Of a stretch of 64,000 nucleotides of DNA, positions 28,479-37,481 are shown piece by piece. This stretch comes from Thermoplasmatales archaeon E-plasma (GTDB taxonomy: Archaea > Thermoplasmatota > Thermoplasmata > Thermoplasmatales > Thermoplasmataceae), in the NCBI GenBank assembly GCA_000496135.1, contig KI542674.1, positions 310,001 to 374,000 on the forward strand, read 5' to 3'. Position 1 is the stretch's first letter. Each line of letters starts with the position of its first letter. A program made the translations under genes and the position numbers. The notes under the pieces are model-generated. The model did no database searches. It was not told the origin of the DNA and worked only from the letters and a program-made list of their open reading frames with translations.

Positions 28479-29438
28479 ATGAGGAGAATGAGCTCTGATG
28501 ACTTTGCCATAGAAGTTAATGATCTGGTAAAGAGTTACGATGGAAAGAGCAATCAGGTTGATCATCTTAATTTTAAGGTTCCATATGGAGAAGTATATGG
28601 TTTACTGGGGAAAAATGGTGCCGGTAAGACAACAACAATCAAGATCCTTACTACTCTAATACAGCAGAATTCAGGTTCTGCAAGTATATGCGGCATTGAT
28701 GTGAAAAAGAGACCAAACAGCGTCAGAAAGATCATAGGTGTTGTGCAGCAGAATGAATCCTTTGACTTCACAACGGTTGAAAAGAGTTTCTATATTTATG
28801 GCCTTTTATGGGAAATACCAAAAAGCACAGTAGCAGAAAGAGCGTCTGAACTGATGGAACTGTTCGATCTAAATGAAATCAGGAACAGAAGAATGTTTGA
28901 ACTTTCAGGAGGGCAAAAGAAAAGAGTTCAGGTTGCAAGGGAATTTATTCATGACATGAAGGTTCTCTTTCTGGATGAGCCCACAGTGGGAATGGATCCA
29001 ATAATGAGGAGAGAAATCCTTAACTATATCCGGGAAAAATCCAGGGATGGTCTTACCGTTCTCTTCACAACGCATATTCTGGAAGAAGCAGATTATCTGT
29101 GTAAAAAGATCGGTATGATAAATAGGGGAAAGATGGTTGCTGAGGGCAGGTCCGAAGAACTTAAGGAAAAATTTGAATCGATGAGAAAGCTTGCAATAAC
29201 CTCAAGAGAACCTTTGGACATGAATATTAGAGACAAATTGATGAAAAATCTCTCACAGGTGCATAACAATATTGAATTTGCAGTTGAAAATAAACAGATA
29301 ACAGTAATAGGAAAAGATATGGGTAAGATTCTACCGGAGGTCATTCAGATCGTCAATTCGTTATCCATTGACATAGATCAGGTTGTTCTGGATAATCCAT
29401 CTCTTGATGATGTTTTTATTGAGGTGATGAAGGGTTGA
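28479..29438 (+). CDS. ABC transporter ATP-binding protein, drug-export type
   Basis: A 319-residue ATPase with Walker A GKNGAGKTT, Q-loop VVQQNESFD, signature LSGGQKKRVQ, Walker B VLFLDEPTVGMDP and switch TTHILEEAD. A C-terminal domain (residues 225-319) fits the DrrA/ABC-2 group. Met4 is an alternative start. It overlaps the permease gene by four bases (GTTGA). Confidence 0.92.
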   Translation: MRRMSSDDFAIEVNDLVKSYDGKSNQVDHLNFKVPYGEVYGLLGKNGAGKTTTIKILTTLIQQNSGSASICGIDVKKRPNSVRKIIGVVQQNESFDFTTVEKSFYIYGLLWEIPKSTVAERASELMELFDLNEIRNRRMFELSGGQKKRVQVAREFIHDMKVLFLDEPTVGMDPIMRREILNYIREKSRDGLTVLFTTHILEEADYLCKKIGMINRGKMVAEGRSEELKEKFESMRKLAITSREPLDMNIRDKLMKNLSQVHNNIEFAVENKQITVIGKDMGKILPEVIQIVNSLSIDIDQVVLDNPSLDDVFIEVMKG

Positions 29439-30208
29439 AACTTCCATCTTTTGTCAGGCTTACAGTAAGAAATATTCGGGTCAACATGGATCCTGGAACA
29501 ATGATGTTTATGCTTGGTCTGCCTGCACTCTATCTTGCAGTCCTTGGAGTTATGTTTGAAGGTCTCATAACCTCGGTCCCCGGACCAAATGGCCCAATAT
29601 CATACATAACTTTTCTAGCACCAGGCATTATTGGAATGCAGGCTCTCACCGCCGGGAATATTGGCGGTGGAATGCTATGGGCAGACAGGAGATGGGGTAT
29701 GTTTGAACAGATCCTGGTTGGGCCTTTTAGAAGGATCGACTATCTTATGGGTATCATGCTTCTTGCAGTGATATTTTCCGTTACCGGAAGCACAATTATG
29801 GCTGCGCTGGCTTTCTATACCTCAGCACATCTTTTTGTCACTCCTGCGAACATTATCCTTCTTTTCATAACACTTGCCATAGGAACTACTTTCTTCAGCT
29901 CACTCTTTCTCATATTCGCTGTTAAAATAAAAAGCATGAATGCCTATAATACAATAACAATTGTCCTCTTCTTCTTCCTTGATTTTGCAAGCCCCTCTTT
30001 TTATCCCATAACCAGCAAAACGCCTGTTGCGTTGAAGGCGTTTATCGATATTAATCCCCTGAGCTATATAGTCTATTCTGCAAGAGATATACTTTCATAT
30101 AACCAGCCATATTCATCACTCGGCCCATTACTTGTAATATTCATAATAACCATGGTTTTTTTAGGACTCGCTGTGAAGTTATACGGCAACGTTCAAACGG
30201 GTGTTTGA
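29435..30208 (+). CDS. ABC-2 type permease
   Basis: A 257-residue membrane protein with six predicted helices, starting at TTG inside the ATPase stop. The conserved ABC-2 region FFFLDFASPSFYPI and NPLSYIVYSARDIL are present. With the ATPase it forms a two-gene exporter of unknown substrate; lipids or drugs are usual for the family. Confidence 0.9.
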   Translation: MKLPSFVRLTVRNIRVNMDPGTMMFMLGLPALYLAVLGVMFEGLITSVPGPNGPISYITFLAPGIIGMQALTAGNIGGGMLWADRRWGMFEQILVGPFRRIDYLMGIMLLAVIFSVTGSTIMAALAFYTSAHLFVTPANIILLFITLAIGTTFFSSLFLIFAVKIKSMNAYNTITIVLFFFLDFASPSFYPITSKTPVALKAFIDINPLSYIVYSARDILSYNQPYSSLGPLLVIFIITMVFLGLAVKLYGNVQTGV

Positions 30209-30294
30209 ATTTAATTAATAAATCATATACCGTACCATTATGTTCATTTTCTAAGGATACCGCATAACTTTCTATATGGAATTGTCCCGAAAAA

Positions 30295-30666
30295 TCATTT
30301 TGCCTTTGACATACTGAAATGGTTCAGGAGATTAATCAGATGATTGAGGCTGAGCCTGTTTATTGAGGACCTCTGGAGGCTCTCCATGTATCTGGTAATA
30401 TATTGAGAATCGGAATCATTCTTTTCCAGTGTATCCTGCATAAATACCATAAGTTTGCCTTTATAGGCAAACCGGTAAATAATATATATTATAATTAAAG
30501 GCCAGAATAGAAATTCATTGATATCTGTAAAAATGGCATTACCTGCAGTTGAATAGAGAAGGAATATTATAATTACTATGAGTATAAATACCTTTAACAA
30601 GAGGAGTATGTTCTTTCCTGCCTGAAGTTCTCTTATTCTGGTATCCCTAAACTGATTTTCTTCCAT
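30295..30666 (-). CDS. membrane protein with two helices, 123 aa
   Basis: The cytoplasmic start is rich in charged residues, then two membrane segments (LLLLKVFILIVIIIFLLYS and FLFWPLIIIYIIYRFAY) and a soluble tail of about 55 residues with serines. No family recognised. It stands alone between the exporter and the MFS gene. Confidence 0.55.
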   Translation of the reverse strand: MEENQFRDTRIRELQAGKNILLLLKVFILIVIIIFLLYSTAGNAIFTDINEFLFWPLIIIYIIYRFAYKGKLMVFMQDTLEKNDSDSQYITRYMESLQRSSINRLSLNHLINLLNHFSMSKAK

Positions 30667-30752
30667 TTTGGTTACTTTTCTCTTAATGACCTTAAAGAAT
30701 AAAAAGAGATTGTGACCTAATATTTTAGTTCAATTTCAATGAGTAAGGTTGA

Positions 30753-31901
30753 TCAAATGCGATTTTCCCTGTATTTCAGGAAAAAAGCCAGATCATAGGA
30801 AATCTTTGTTAAGGCTGCTATGAAGAATACCCCCGCAGGAAAGATTTCCATAACAAAACCTGCAATACCAGGTCCCGGTATCTGCATTCCGTTCCTTACC
30901 CCAATAAATACGGAATTACTGCTTACTCTGGATTCCTGAGGTATGACAGTATTTACAAAACTGTCTCTTGCGGGTACATCCATCTGACTTGTGGTTTGCC
31001 TTAAATAGAGAAATATCTCGCTTACGGCAAGCATATGAAACACAGGTACCATGAAAAGCATGATATTACTGATTATATGAGTATAAACCATTGTCCTGAC
31101 AAGCCCAATGCTTCCTGATATGTATTTTGATGCAATAATGGAAAACGCAGTGATAATATTAACAATGATAAAAATGAAACCAACCTGCGATACATCCAGA
31201 TTATAAACCACTTTAAAGAACAGTGTTATGATGGAATTATTTACAAGACCACCACCAAGGGAATCCACTGAAAAAAGCAAGGCCAGACTCTTCACAAGAC
31301 CTTTTGTTTGCTTATCCTCAATTTTTTCGCCTTTCTTTTTTGGAACAAATTCTGGAAATTTAATAGCCACGTAAATTGCAAATTGCACAAGTGATAAAAG
31401 AACATTTACAAGAAATACAAACTGGAAGGAACTTGGGTTGTACAGGAAAAGAAAAAGTGATGCCATTGCCCCGCTGCCATAAGAACCGAAATTATAAATG
31501 GCAAATATGGAATTCTTCTGATTCTGATTTTCTGTATAAAGGCTCATGGTATACTGTTCTATGGACTGATTTGCCGTAAGATCCCTTCCACTAAGAGAGA
31601 ATCCACCCACTATTAATGCTATAAACAGGAATATTACATTTTCCTGCAGATAAAAAATTGTCAGGGATATGAGAAAAAGTAAAGCCATAAGGAGGAGCTT
31701 TCGCTTTGCCATTATCCTCAAGGCAGTGTATACATACAGAAAAAGTGTTGATATGGCAAGGCTGACAAGAATGACAATACCTATATCTATGGAACTGAAG
31801 TCAAAACTGGAAAGAAAATATGGTATAGTTATTGCAAGGGTTGTGAAAATAAAAGAACGGATAGATTTTGTAAATGAAAGCAGGACGGCTTCAAATTTCA
31901 T
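30753..31901 (-). CDS. MFS transporter
   Basis: A 382-residue carrier with about twelve membrane segments. GGFSLSGRDLTANQSIEQY between helices 4 and 5 and the mid-loop EKIEDKQTKGL divide two six-helix halves. DVPARDSFVNTVIP in the second half is seen in an archaeal/bacterial group of uncharacterised MFS proteins. No substrate can be given. Confidence 0.8.
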   Translation of the reverse strand: MKFEAVLLSFTKSIRSFIFTTLAITIPYFLSSFDFSSIDIGIVILVSLAISTLFLYVYTALRIMAKRKLLLMALLFLISLTIFYLQENVIFLFIALIVGGFSLSGRDLTANQSIEQYTMSLYTENQNQKNSIFAIYNFGSYGSGAMASLFLFLYNPSSFQFVFLVNVLLSLVQFAIYVAIKFPEFVPKKKGEKIEDKQTKGLVKSLALLFSVDSLGGGLVNNSIITLFFKVVYNLDVSQVGFIFIIVNIITAFSIIASKYISGSIGLVRTMVYTHIISNIMLFMVPVFHMLAVSEIFLYLRQTTSQMDVPARDSFVNTVIPQESRVSSNSVFIGVRNGMQIPGPGIAGFVMEIFPAGVFFIAALTKISYDLAFFLKYRENRI

Positions 31902-32120
31902 AAGCTGAAGATTACAGATTCAATTTAACTTTTTCTCATCCTCTTTGGATAAATTTGCTTGTAAAGGTTAATGGTTCCCTTGTTTGTACTAAAAAAGGGA
32001 ACCTAAGGACAATTTAAAATTTATTACCTCTTCTTTCACAATTGGGCCTGGTATGAAAAAGTTCTATTTTTGATGCATAAAAACTATGACTTTTTTATAT
32101 TTTAGATCTATGATTAAAAA

Positions 32121-32194
32121 TGGGGCTGATCGGATTTGAACCAATGACCACCTGGTTATGAGCCAGGCGCTCTACCTAGCTAAGCTACAGCCCC
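32121..32194 (-). tRNA. tRNA with anticodon CAT (elongator Met or Ile2)
   Basis: Acceptor GGGGCTG/CAGCCCC with A73, anticodon arm CCTGG-CTCATAA-CCAGG, T arm ATTGGTTCAAATCCGAT. The body lacks initiator features. A CAT anticodon is also used by archaeal Ile2 after agmatidine modification; the two cannot be separated safely by eye. Confidence 0.9.
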
Positions 32195-32196
32195 TA

Positions 32197-32269
32197 CGCC
32201 GTTGATCGGATTTGAACCGATGACCGCTCGGTTAACAGCCGAGTGCTCTACCAGCTAAGCTACAACGGC
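32197..32269 (-). tRNA. tRNA-Asn(GTT)
   Basis: Acceptor GCCGTTG/CAACGGC with G73, anticodon arm CTCGG-CTGTTAA-CCGAG (anticodon GTT), T arm ATCGGTTCAAATCCGAT. It lies two bases upstream of the CAT tRNA on the same strand, so the pair is cotranscribed. Confidence 0.95.
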
Positions 32270-32653
32270 AGGCTAAACGAAAACGTGGAAAAGCTTTTAA
32301 CTCTTTCGGATCATGGAAAATCTGATCCACAGGTTTCAATTTTTCAAAGTTTGAGCTTTGTAAAGACATTCAAATCTTTTTTATAATATATTAGTCACTT
32401 TTAGAAAAAAATTGCTTTTATTCTTAGAAAAAGGATTTACAGTTTCCTGAAGCGCCTGGAATAAAACAGCGATAATACTTTTCATTTGGTATTACGTTCT
32501 TCTAATTGAATTTCCGGACCCAGCTTTCCAAATTTGCGATAATATCTGCAAATTGAGATATATTGATGGTATCGAAATGCAGAAATTTGCCTAAAACAAT
32601 TTAAAAGTACGTAGAGTTACGGACTGATGGTTATTTGGTGCAGAAACAAACAT
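32270..32653. other. gene-free gap before the insertion sequence
   Basis: AT-rich, with poly-A and T stretches and no supported gene. It presumably holds the tRNA promoter on its left and the original promoter region of the surface-protein gene on its right, now separated by the IS. Confidence 0.4.
32646..32653. repeat. left 8-bp target duplication of the IS
   Basis: ACAAACAT directly before the left inverted repeat; the same eight bases stand at 33919-33926. Confidence 0.85.
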
Positions 32654-33918
32654 GGATCTCTTGAACTCATTGGGGGTAAATTATAAACTCCCAATGAATT
32701 ACATTCTGTGAATTCAGAGGAACTGTTCAGGAAGCTTCTAGGTTTAGAGGAACCGTGGATCATAAAGGAGATCAAGTTCGATCACAAGGAAAAGAGAGTT
32801 GATATTTTCATAGACTTCCCAAGGGGATCAAGATTCCCATGCCCTGTCTGTGGTATTCCTTATGGTGTTCATGACACAGAGGAACGTACATGGAGGCACC
32901 TTAACATATTCCAGTATCCCGCATATGTCCATGCACGAGAACCCAGGATAAAATGCAATGATCATGGAAAGAAGACCGTTGATCTTCCATGGGCCAGAAA
33001 AGGATCAGGATTCTCACTGCACTTTGAGGCGATGATTATGGAGATGGGCAGAGAGATGCCGGTATCCGCTGTTTCCAGAATAGCGGGAATCAATGAGGAT
33101 TCTGTGTGGAGGATCCTGAAGCATTATGTGGATGAGGCCAGGAAGGATATGGATCTTTCAGATCTGAAGGTGCTTGGAATTGATGAATTCTCAGTGGAGA
33201 AACATCATGTGTATGTCACTCTTTTTTATGATATAAAAAACAGCAGAGTCATACACATCGAAGAGGGAAAGGAATCAGATGTGTTTGGAAAATTCATAAT
33301 GAAGCATCCCTTCCTTGATCCTTCGGGAATAGAGCACATCACCATGGATATGTATCCATCATACATATCCGGGGCAAAAGAGTATTTTCCTGCATCTGAG
33401 ATAGTCTTTGATCATTTTCATGTCATAAAGATGATGAATGACACACTTGATAAGATCAGGCGAAAAGAAGCAAGGGAGAATGAGATCCTGAAACACACAA
33501 GATACGACTGGCTGAAGAATTATCCTGATCTCTCAGAGAAGGAAAGGGATCGACTGATGTCTGTGAAATCTTTGGATCTACAGACATCACATGCCTATCA
33601 TTTCAGGATTGCACTCCAGAGATTATGGCAGGTGAATGCTTCCATTGCTGAATCATATCTGATGAAATGGATATAATGGGCATCCAGGTCAAGGATGCCT
33701 GATATAATCAAGCTTGGAAAGACCATGAAGAGACATCTCAATGGCATTCTTGAAGCCATAAGATCTGGAATAAATTCAGCTGTTGTGGAAGGGCTGAACA
33801 ACAAGATCAGAACAGCATTCAAGCGTTCATACGGTTTCAAGGCCCAGAAATACAGAGACACAATAATCTATCTGGTGGCAGGAGGATTGAAGTTACCCCC
33901 AGAATGTTAAAGAGATCC
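32654..33918 (+). mobile_element. ISL3-family insertion sequence, 1265 bp
   Basis: Ends are imperfect inverted repeats of about 26 bases: left GGATCTCTTGAAC...GGGGGTAA, right (reverse strand) GGATCTCTTTAAC...GGGGGTAA. A perfect 8-bp target duplication flanks it, as ISL3 elements produce. A second inverted pair (CATTGGGGG...CTCCCAATG) sits just inside the left end. The single transposase gene is interrupted by a stop. Intact ends and target duplication indicate a fairly recent insertion. Confidence 0.9.
32708..33910 (+). pseudogene. tnp: ISL3-family DDE transposase with premature TAA
   Basis: From a GTG start, an N-terminal zinc finger (CPVCGIPYGVHD), helix-turn-helix region and DDE domain are seen: Asp in LGIDEFSVEK, Asp in TMDMYPSYIS, and the last Glu in NSAVVEGLNNKIRT. 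An in-frame TAA at 33674-33676 splits the 400-codon frame before the final Glu; the frame resumes at once and runs to 33910. One base change would repair it. Without readthrough the product lacks part of the active site. Confidence 0.88.
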
Positions 33919-33926
33919 ACAAACAT
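33919..33926. repeat. right 8-bp target duplication of the IS
   Basis: ACAAACAT directly after the right inverted repeat, identical to 32646-32653. Confidence 0.85.
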
Positions 33927-33952
33927 TAAATAAAGATCGTTAATTGTTTTAC

Positions 33953-34918
33953 ATGGTGTATTGTCCAATAGTTTTCTCTAAAATGAGAAAAGTCCGGTTT
34001 TCTACCAGGGTTATAGCTATAATTCTTTCGCTGATGGTTCTCCTTATTGTTTCTGAAGGGGTCGTTCAATCAGTTACCACAACCGGCGAAATACATTCTG
34101 GAAACCTGAATCGCTTTAATGGAGTGAGCGATTATAAAATTTCTAATAACCCCTACGAAATCACCAGCTATGCTAATTCCACATTATCCGGCCATAATTT
34201 AATCGATCTTAACACGGGTAATTTGAACATTGTAAGTGGAGTTGCATCTCAAATGATAAGAAGCACTTCGCCCAATACGCCCCTGTTTACAAATTACAAT
34301 AATTCAATAATAGAGTCGATCGATTCAAATGCATTTTCAAACGCCACGATAACAACAGGATCACCGAGTGCAGCTGTTTCACTGGCTGACATCTCAATTA
34401 ATTATTCAGGTGGGCAAAGCTTAGGGATCATTAGTAAATGTTTCTTATACGAGGCAAATTCTACCATGAATATGAATTTCAAGGTGACAGTTCCAGGTGG
34501 TTCAATAATTCTGTTTATCAGCAATGGATATACCCAGGTCGCAAATGGTTTTTGCACACTTAATTCGGTTCAGATTAATGGAAATAGCATTAATGGTTTA
34601 ACTGGAACAAGCATACAGGGAATTGGAGGAATATGGTCAAGCATTTGCCCTGCGTATCTACAGGTAAATACAAGTGGAATTTATAATATTACAGCAAATT
34701 TTAAAAGCACAGATGGTGCAATTACAGGTTATGTCTTGGTTATCGGACCACAGCAGCTTGTAAACCCGCCGGCTAATACTAATACTGACAAAACAAATTT
34801 TCCATATATATTATTGTCGGCAATTGCGATTGGAGTGATCATTTCCTCCGTCGTTATAGTTTATACGAATAAAAAAGAGAAAGGGCTCAAAACCCGAGAC
34901 TCCCCTGACGGACCTTAA
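33953..34918 (+). CDS. membrane-anchored surface protein, not recognised
   Basis: About 320 residues: an N-terminal signal anchor (VIAIILSLMVLLIVSEGVV), a 250-residue outer domain rich in Asn, Ser, Thr and Gly with many N-x-S/T sites, and a C-terminal helix (SAIAIGVIISSVVIVY) followed by a short basic tail. This is the plan of archaeal glycosylated surface proteins. ATG at 33953 or 33983 may be the start. The IS lies only some 26 bases upstream, so its promoter was cut off or replaced. Confidence 0.6.
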   Translation: MVYCPIVFSKMRKVRFSTRVIAIILSLMVLLIVSEGVVQSVTTTGEIHSGNLNRFNGVSDYKISNNPYEITSYANSTLSGHNLIDLNTGNLNIVSGVASQMIRSTSPNTPLFTNYNNSIIESIDSNAFSNATITTGSPSAAVSLADISINYSGGQSLGIISKCFLYEANSTMNMNFKVTVPGGSIILFISNGYTQVANGFCTLNSVQINGNSINGLTGTSIQGIGGIWSSICPAYLQVNTSGIYNITANFKSTDGAITGYVLVIGPQQLVNPPANTNTDKTNFPYILLSAIAIGVIISSVVIVYTNKKEKGLKTRDSPDGP

Positions 34919-35062
34919 TTCTTTTAATTTATTTTCATTTTAATATTTGTATGAGCACAACATTGACTATTGAAACAGGAAGGTATTACCAGTAAGTGAG
35001 ATAGAATGTTACGTTGGAACCTATGTTCAATGAGATAATACGATCAAATTTATTTGCACTTT

Positions 35063-36130
35063 TTATTTGTTTATCAGATCCTGACAGATTTCATTTATGC
35101 TTATGCCGCAAATTTTTTCGATCTCGTTGTTAAGCCTGACAATTTTCCCGGAAGCCTCGACCAAATTCTTCCTCTTATAATTTTCAACGACTTCTTCCAG
35201 AGTAATAATTTTATTTCCGGAAACTAAATTATCTGCCTGTGCAACTATTTTTTCTTCTATGGTGACTGGAGTGTAATCTTTGACAGGAAGTCCCAGCTTG
35301 GCGGCTTCCACCTCACTTATTCCAGCTCCTGTATGCCTTTCAACAATTTTCACTATGCTTTCCGAAATTCTTGCAGTTCTCAGAATATCCGCCCCTTTCA
35401 CAGCATGATCAATTCCATTGGTTACGGTTCTTCCTATATCATGAAGTAAAGCTCCAGCCCTGACAAGTTCCATATCGGCATTGCACTTTGATGCTATATC
35501 TGTTGCAAGGCGTTCAACCATAAGCACATGATCCATTATCCTCTGACTGGCATTGTTTCTTTGAAGGATCAGAAGGCATTCCTCTCCATCCGGAACATAA
35601 TCAACTTTCTTCCCCCTTTCCATGGGGACTATGCGCCTCATGCCTTTTATTAAATTCTCCAGCTCCCTGCCGTCAATCAGGCGATCCATAAGAATCGCAA
35701 GTGCGGAAACTTCACTGATTGGCTGGGAAGTTACTGATACATTGAAATCACTGACTTCATATGCCCAGAAAGGTACCTTTTCTGCCCCGACTATTATGAT
35801 TATGCCGTCTCCTGCTTTCAGCTGGGCCTCCTTAATTTTCCCGACTGTATCTTTCAAGGGCATCCCGTACATTGTGAGATGAACTTTCAAAAATCCTTTT
35901 TTTGAGGCAATTTCCTTGGGATTGATACCTGATCTTACAAAGAATTCCCCTCCAAAATTTCTGTTTACACTCTCAATATTTTCTTCAATTACAGGGTCTT
36001 TTGTGTCTATATAAATACCCGTAGCCCCAAAAGCTCTCGCTGTTAAAGCAACGTGAGTTGTTATCCTCTTATCTCTCTCTGGCCGATGTCCAATACGAAG
36101 TATTTCTATTTCCTTCTTTTCGTCCATCAA
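35063..36130 (-). CDS. trm56: tRNA (cytidine-56-2'-O)-methyltransferase fused to an HD domain
   Basis: A 355-residue fusion. Residues 8-180 are aTrm56, a SPOUT enzyme: EILRIGHRPERDKRITTHVA, FLKVHLTMYGMPL and the knot loop IIIVGAEKVPFWAYEVSDFN. It methylates C56 in the tRNA T loop. Residues from about 200 are an HD-type phosphohydrolase domain: RIMDHVLMVERLA, AGALLHDIGRT and VKIVERHTGAG keep the metal ligands. The HD substrate is unknown. The stop is two bases from the neighbouring HTH gene, so they are probably coupled. Confidence 0.88.
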   Translation of the reverse strand: MMDEKKEIEILRIGHRPERDKRITTHVALTARAFGATGIYIDTKDPVIEENIESVNRNFGGEFFVRSGINPKEIASKKGFLKVHLTMYGMPLKDTVGKIKEAQLKAGDGIIIIVGAEKVPFWAYEVSDFNVSVTSQPISEVSALAILMDRLIDGRELENLIKGMRRIVPMERGKKVDYVPDGEECLLILQRNNASQRIMDHVLMVERLATDIASKCNADMELVRAGALLHDIGRTVTNGIDHAVKGADILRTARISESIVKIVERHTGAGISEVEAAKLGLPVKDYTPVTIEEKIVAQADNLVSGNKIITLEEVVENYKRKNLVEASGKIVRLNNEIEKICGISINEICQDLINK

Positions 36131-36132
36131 AT

Positions 36133-36636
36133 TTACTCTGTGTCTACCTTTTCTATTTTGTACCCTTTAATCTGCATCAGAGATGATCTCTTTACCAATC
36201 CCCTGAGAAGAGTTTGTGAAATATCCAGATTTGTTGCGGCATCGCCAAGGAATACACCCTCGTTTCCCTTCATCATTCCTATTAGCTTATCCTCATATTC
36301 GTTAAGCTTCGATTCTGAAATGGTTGTTGCGTATATTATATCGGCAAGTTCGCTCATAGTGCCCATTAGATTGATCTGAACGTTCGTGTAATAAGTATGG
36401 TAGGCCTTTTCCGGACCGCTGTCACCTGTAATCCACTGGCTTTCTATCATTTTAATCTTGTCCAGATAATGTAACGCCTTCTTTCCTTCATTACCGTATC
36501 TCTCCTGAATTACCGGCATTGTGATCCAGCTCATTGATAGATCAAGAAGAAGCTTTCTTTTAACTTCGGAGTCAGCAGCGTGAAATATTGAAACTAATTC
36601 TCCCGGATCATTTACAACCTTAATTCTACTAGTCAT
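36133..36636 (-). CDS. ArsR-like winged-helix protein, 167 aa
   Basis: The start VNDPGELVSIFHAADSEVKR and LDLSMSWITMPVIQERYG describe a helix-turn-helix of ArsR type, followed by a beta-wing (IKMIESQWITGDSGPEKAYH) and a helical tail with a second DNA-binding-like part (FLGDAATNLDISQTLLRGLV). Similar proteins are conserved in Thermoplasmatales. It precedes trm56-HD by two bases. Target genes are unknown. Confidence 0.6.
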   Translation of the reverse strand: MTSRIKVVNDPGELVSIFHAADSEVKRKLLLDLSMSWITMPVIQERYGNEGKKALHYLDKIKMIESQWITGDSGPEKAYHTYYTNVQINLMGTMSELADIIYATTISESKLNEYEDKLIGMMKGNEGVFLGDAATNLDISQTLLRGLVKRSSLMQIKGYKIEKVDTE

Positions 36637-36752
36637 CCAACCTATATAGCATTAGGGTATATTTGATTTAACGGCTGAATCTTTTCATATTAATTTCATT
36701 AAATTCCATTTACCTGCCTGAAACCCTTAAATTATCCATATTCACAAAGCAC

Positions 36753-37199
36753 TCACTGCTTGAGCATATTAATTTTCCAGACCAGAAGCATGCTTACAGC
36801 ATAATTAATTGGTGCCGCTATAATGGAACCCAGTAAATTACCTATTAAAGGAGAAATATTGAATTTGAAGAGAAGAAACAGTTGAAGGAGTACTGATTCA
36901 GCCGACCCTGCTAAATTTATTAATTCAAATTTACCCAACCTCAATAAGAACCCGGTTTTTCCCCCTCCATGCCATCCCTGTCCACTGGCCGTCCATATCT
37001 CATTAAGATAAAAGCCAACTGCCACTGCACTGGCAGTTGCCATGATCTCAACCTCAATGATGTAAGAATAACCTGTAATCAATATGAAGAGTAATAGCAA
37101 ACCTTCGGAAATGAGAAAACTTATGCCTCCTACAATGAAAAATTTGGCACTCCTTTTAGCATTGTTTTCAATAAATTTACCCATTTTAGGGTGCAGCAC
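36753..37199 (-). CDS. GtrA-family membrane protein
   Basis: A 148-residue protein with four membrane helices. FFIVGGISFLISEGLLLLF at the start and the closing GNLLGSIIAAPINYAVSMLLVW fit the GtrA/DPMS family, which helps move lipid-linked sugars across the membrane. It is not beside a glycosyltransferase here. The loop between helices 2 and 3 is glycine-rich. Confidence 0.75.
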   Translation of the reverse strand: MLHPKMGKFIENNAKRSAKFFIVGGISFLISEGLLLLFILITGYSYIIEVEIMATASAVAVGFYLNEIWTASGQGWHGGGKTGFLLRLGKFELINLAGSAESVLLQLFLLFKFNISPLIGNLLGSIIAAPINYAVSMLLVWKINMLKQ

Positions 37200-37481
37200 A
37201 TTGCGTTTAATTAATTGATCTGTTTCTTCGACTAATACAAAGCTTATCTTATTCTCATGGTCAGTAAATTTTTTAATTATTCAGTCCCATGATGAAGAAA
37301 AATTCAATCCGATCAAACAGGTATTCAGTGTAAATAATCAATTATATTTCATGATTTTGAATTCTTTTTTGTAAACCGTTTTGTTAACAAAAAACATTGA
37401 AAAATCCGTATAAAAGGAGCTAAAAAGATTTAATTGCATGAGGGATTACCTTAGAACCCAACTTAATATTTGGTGGAAATT

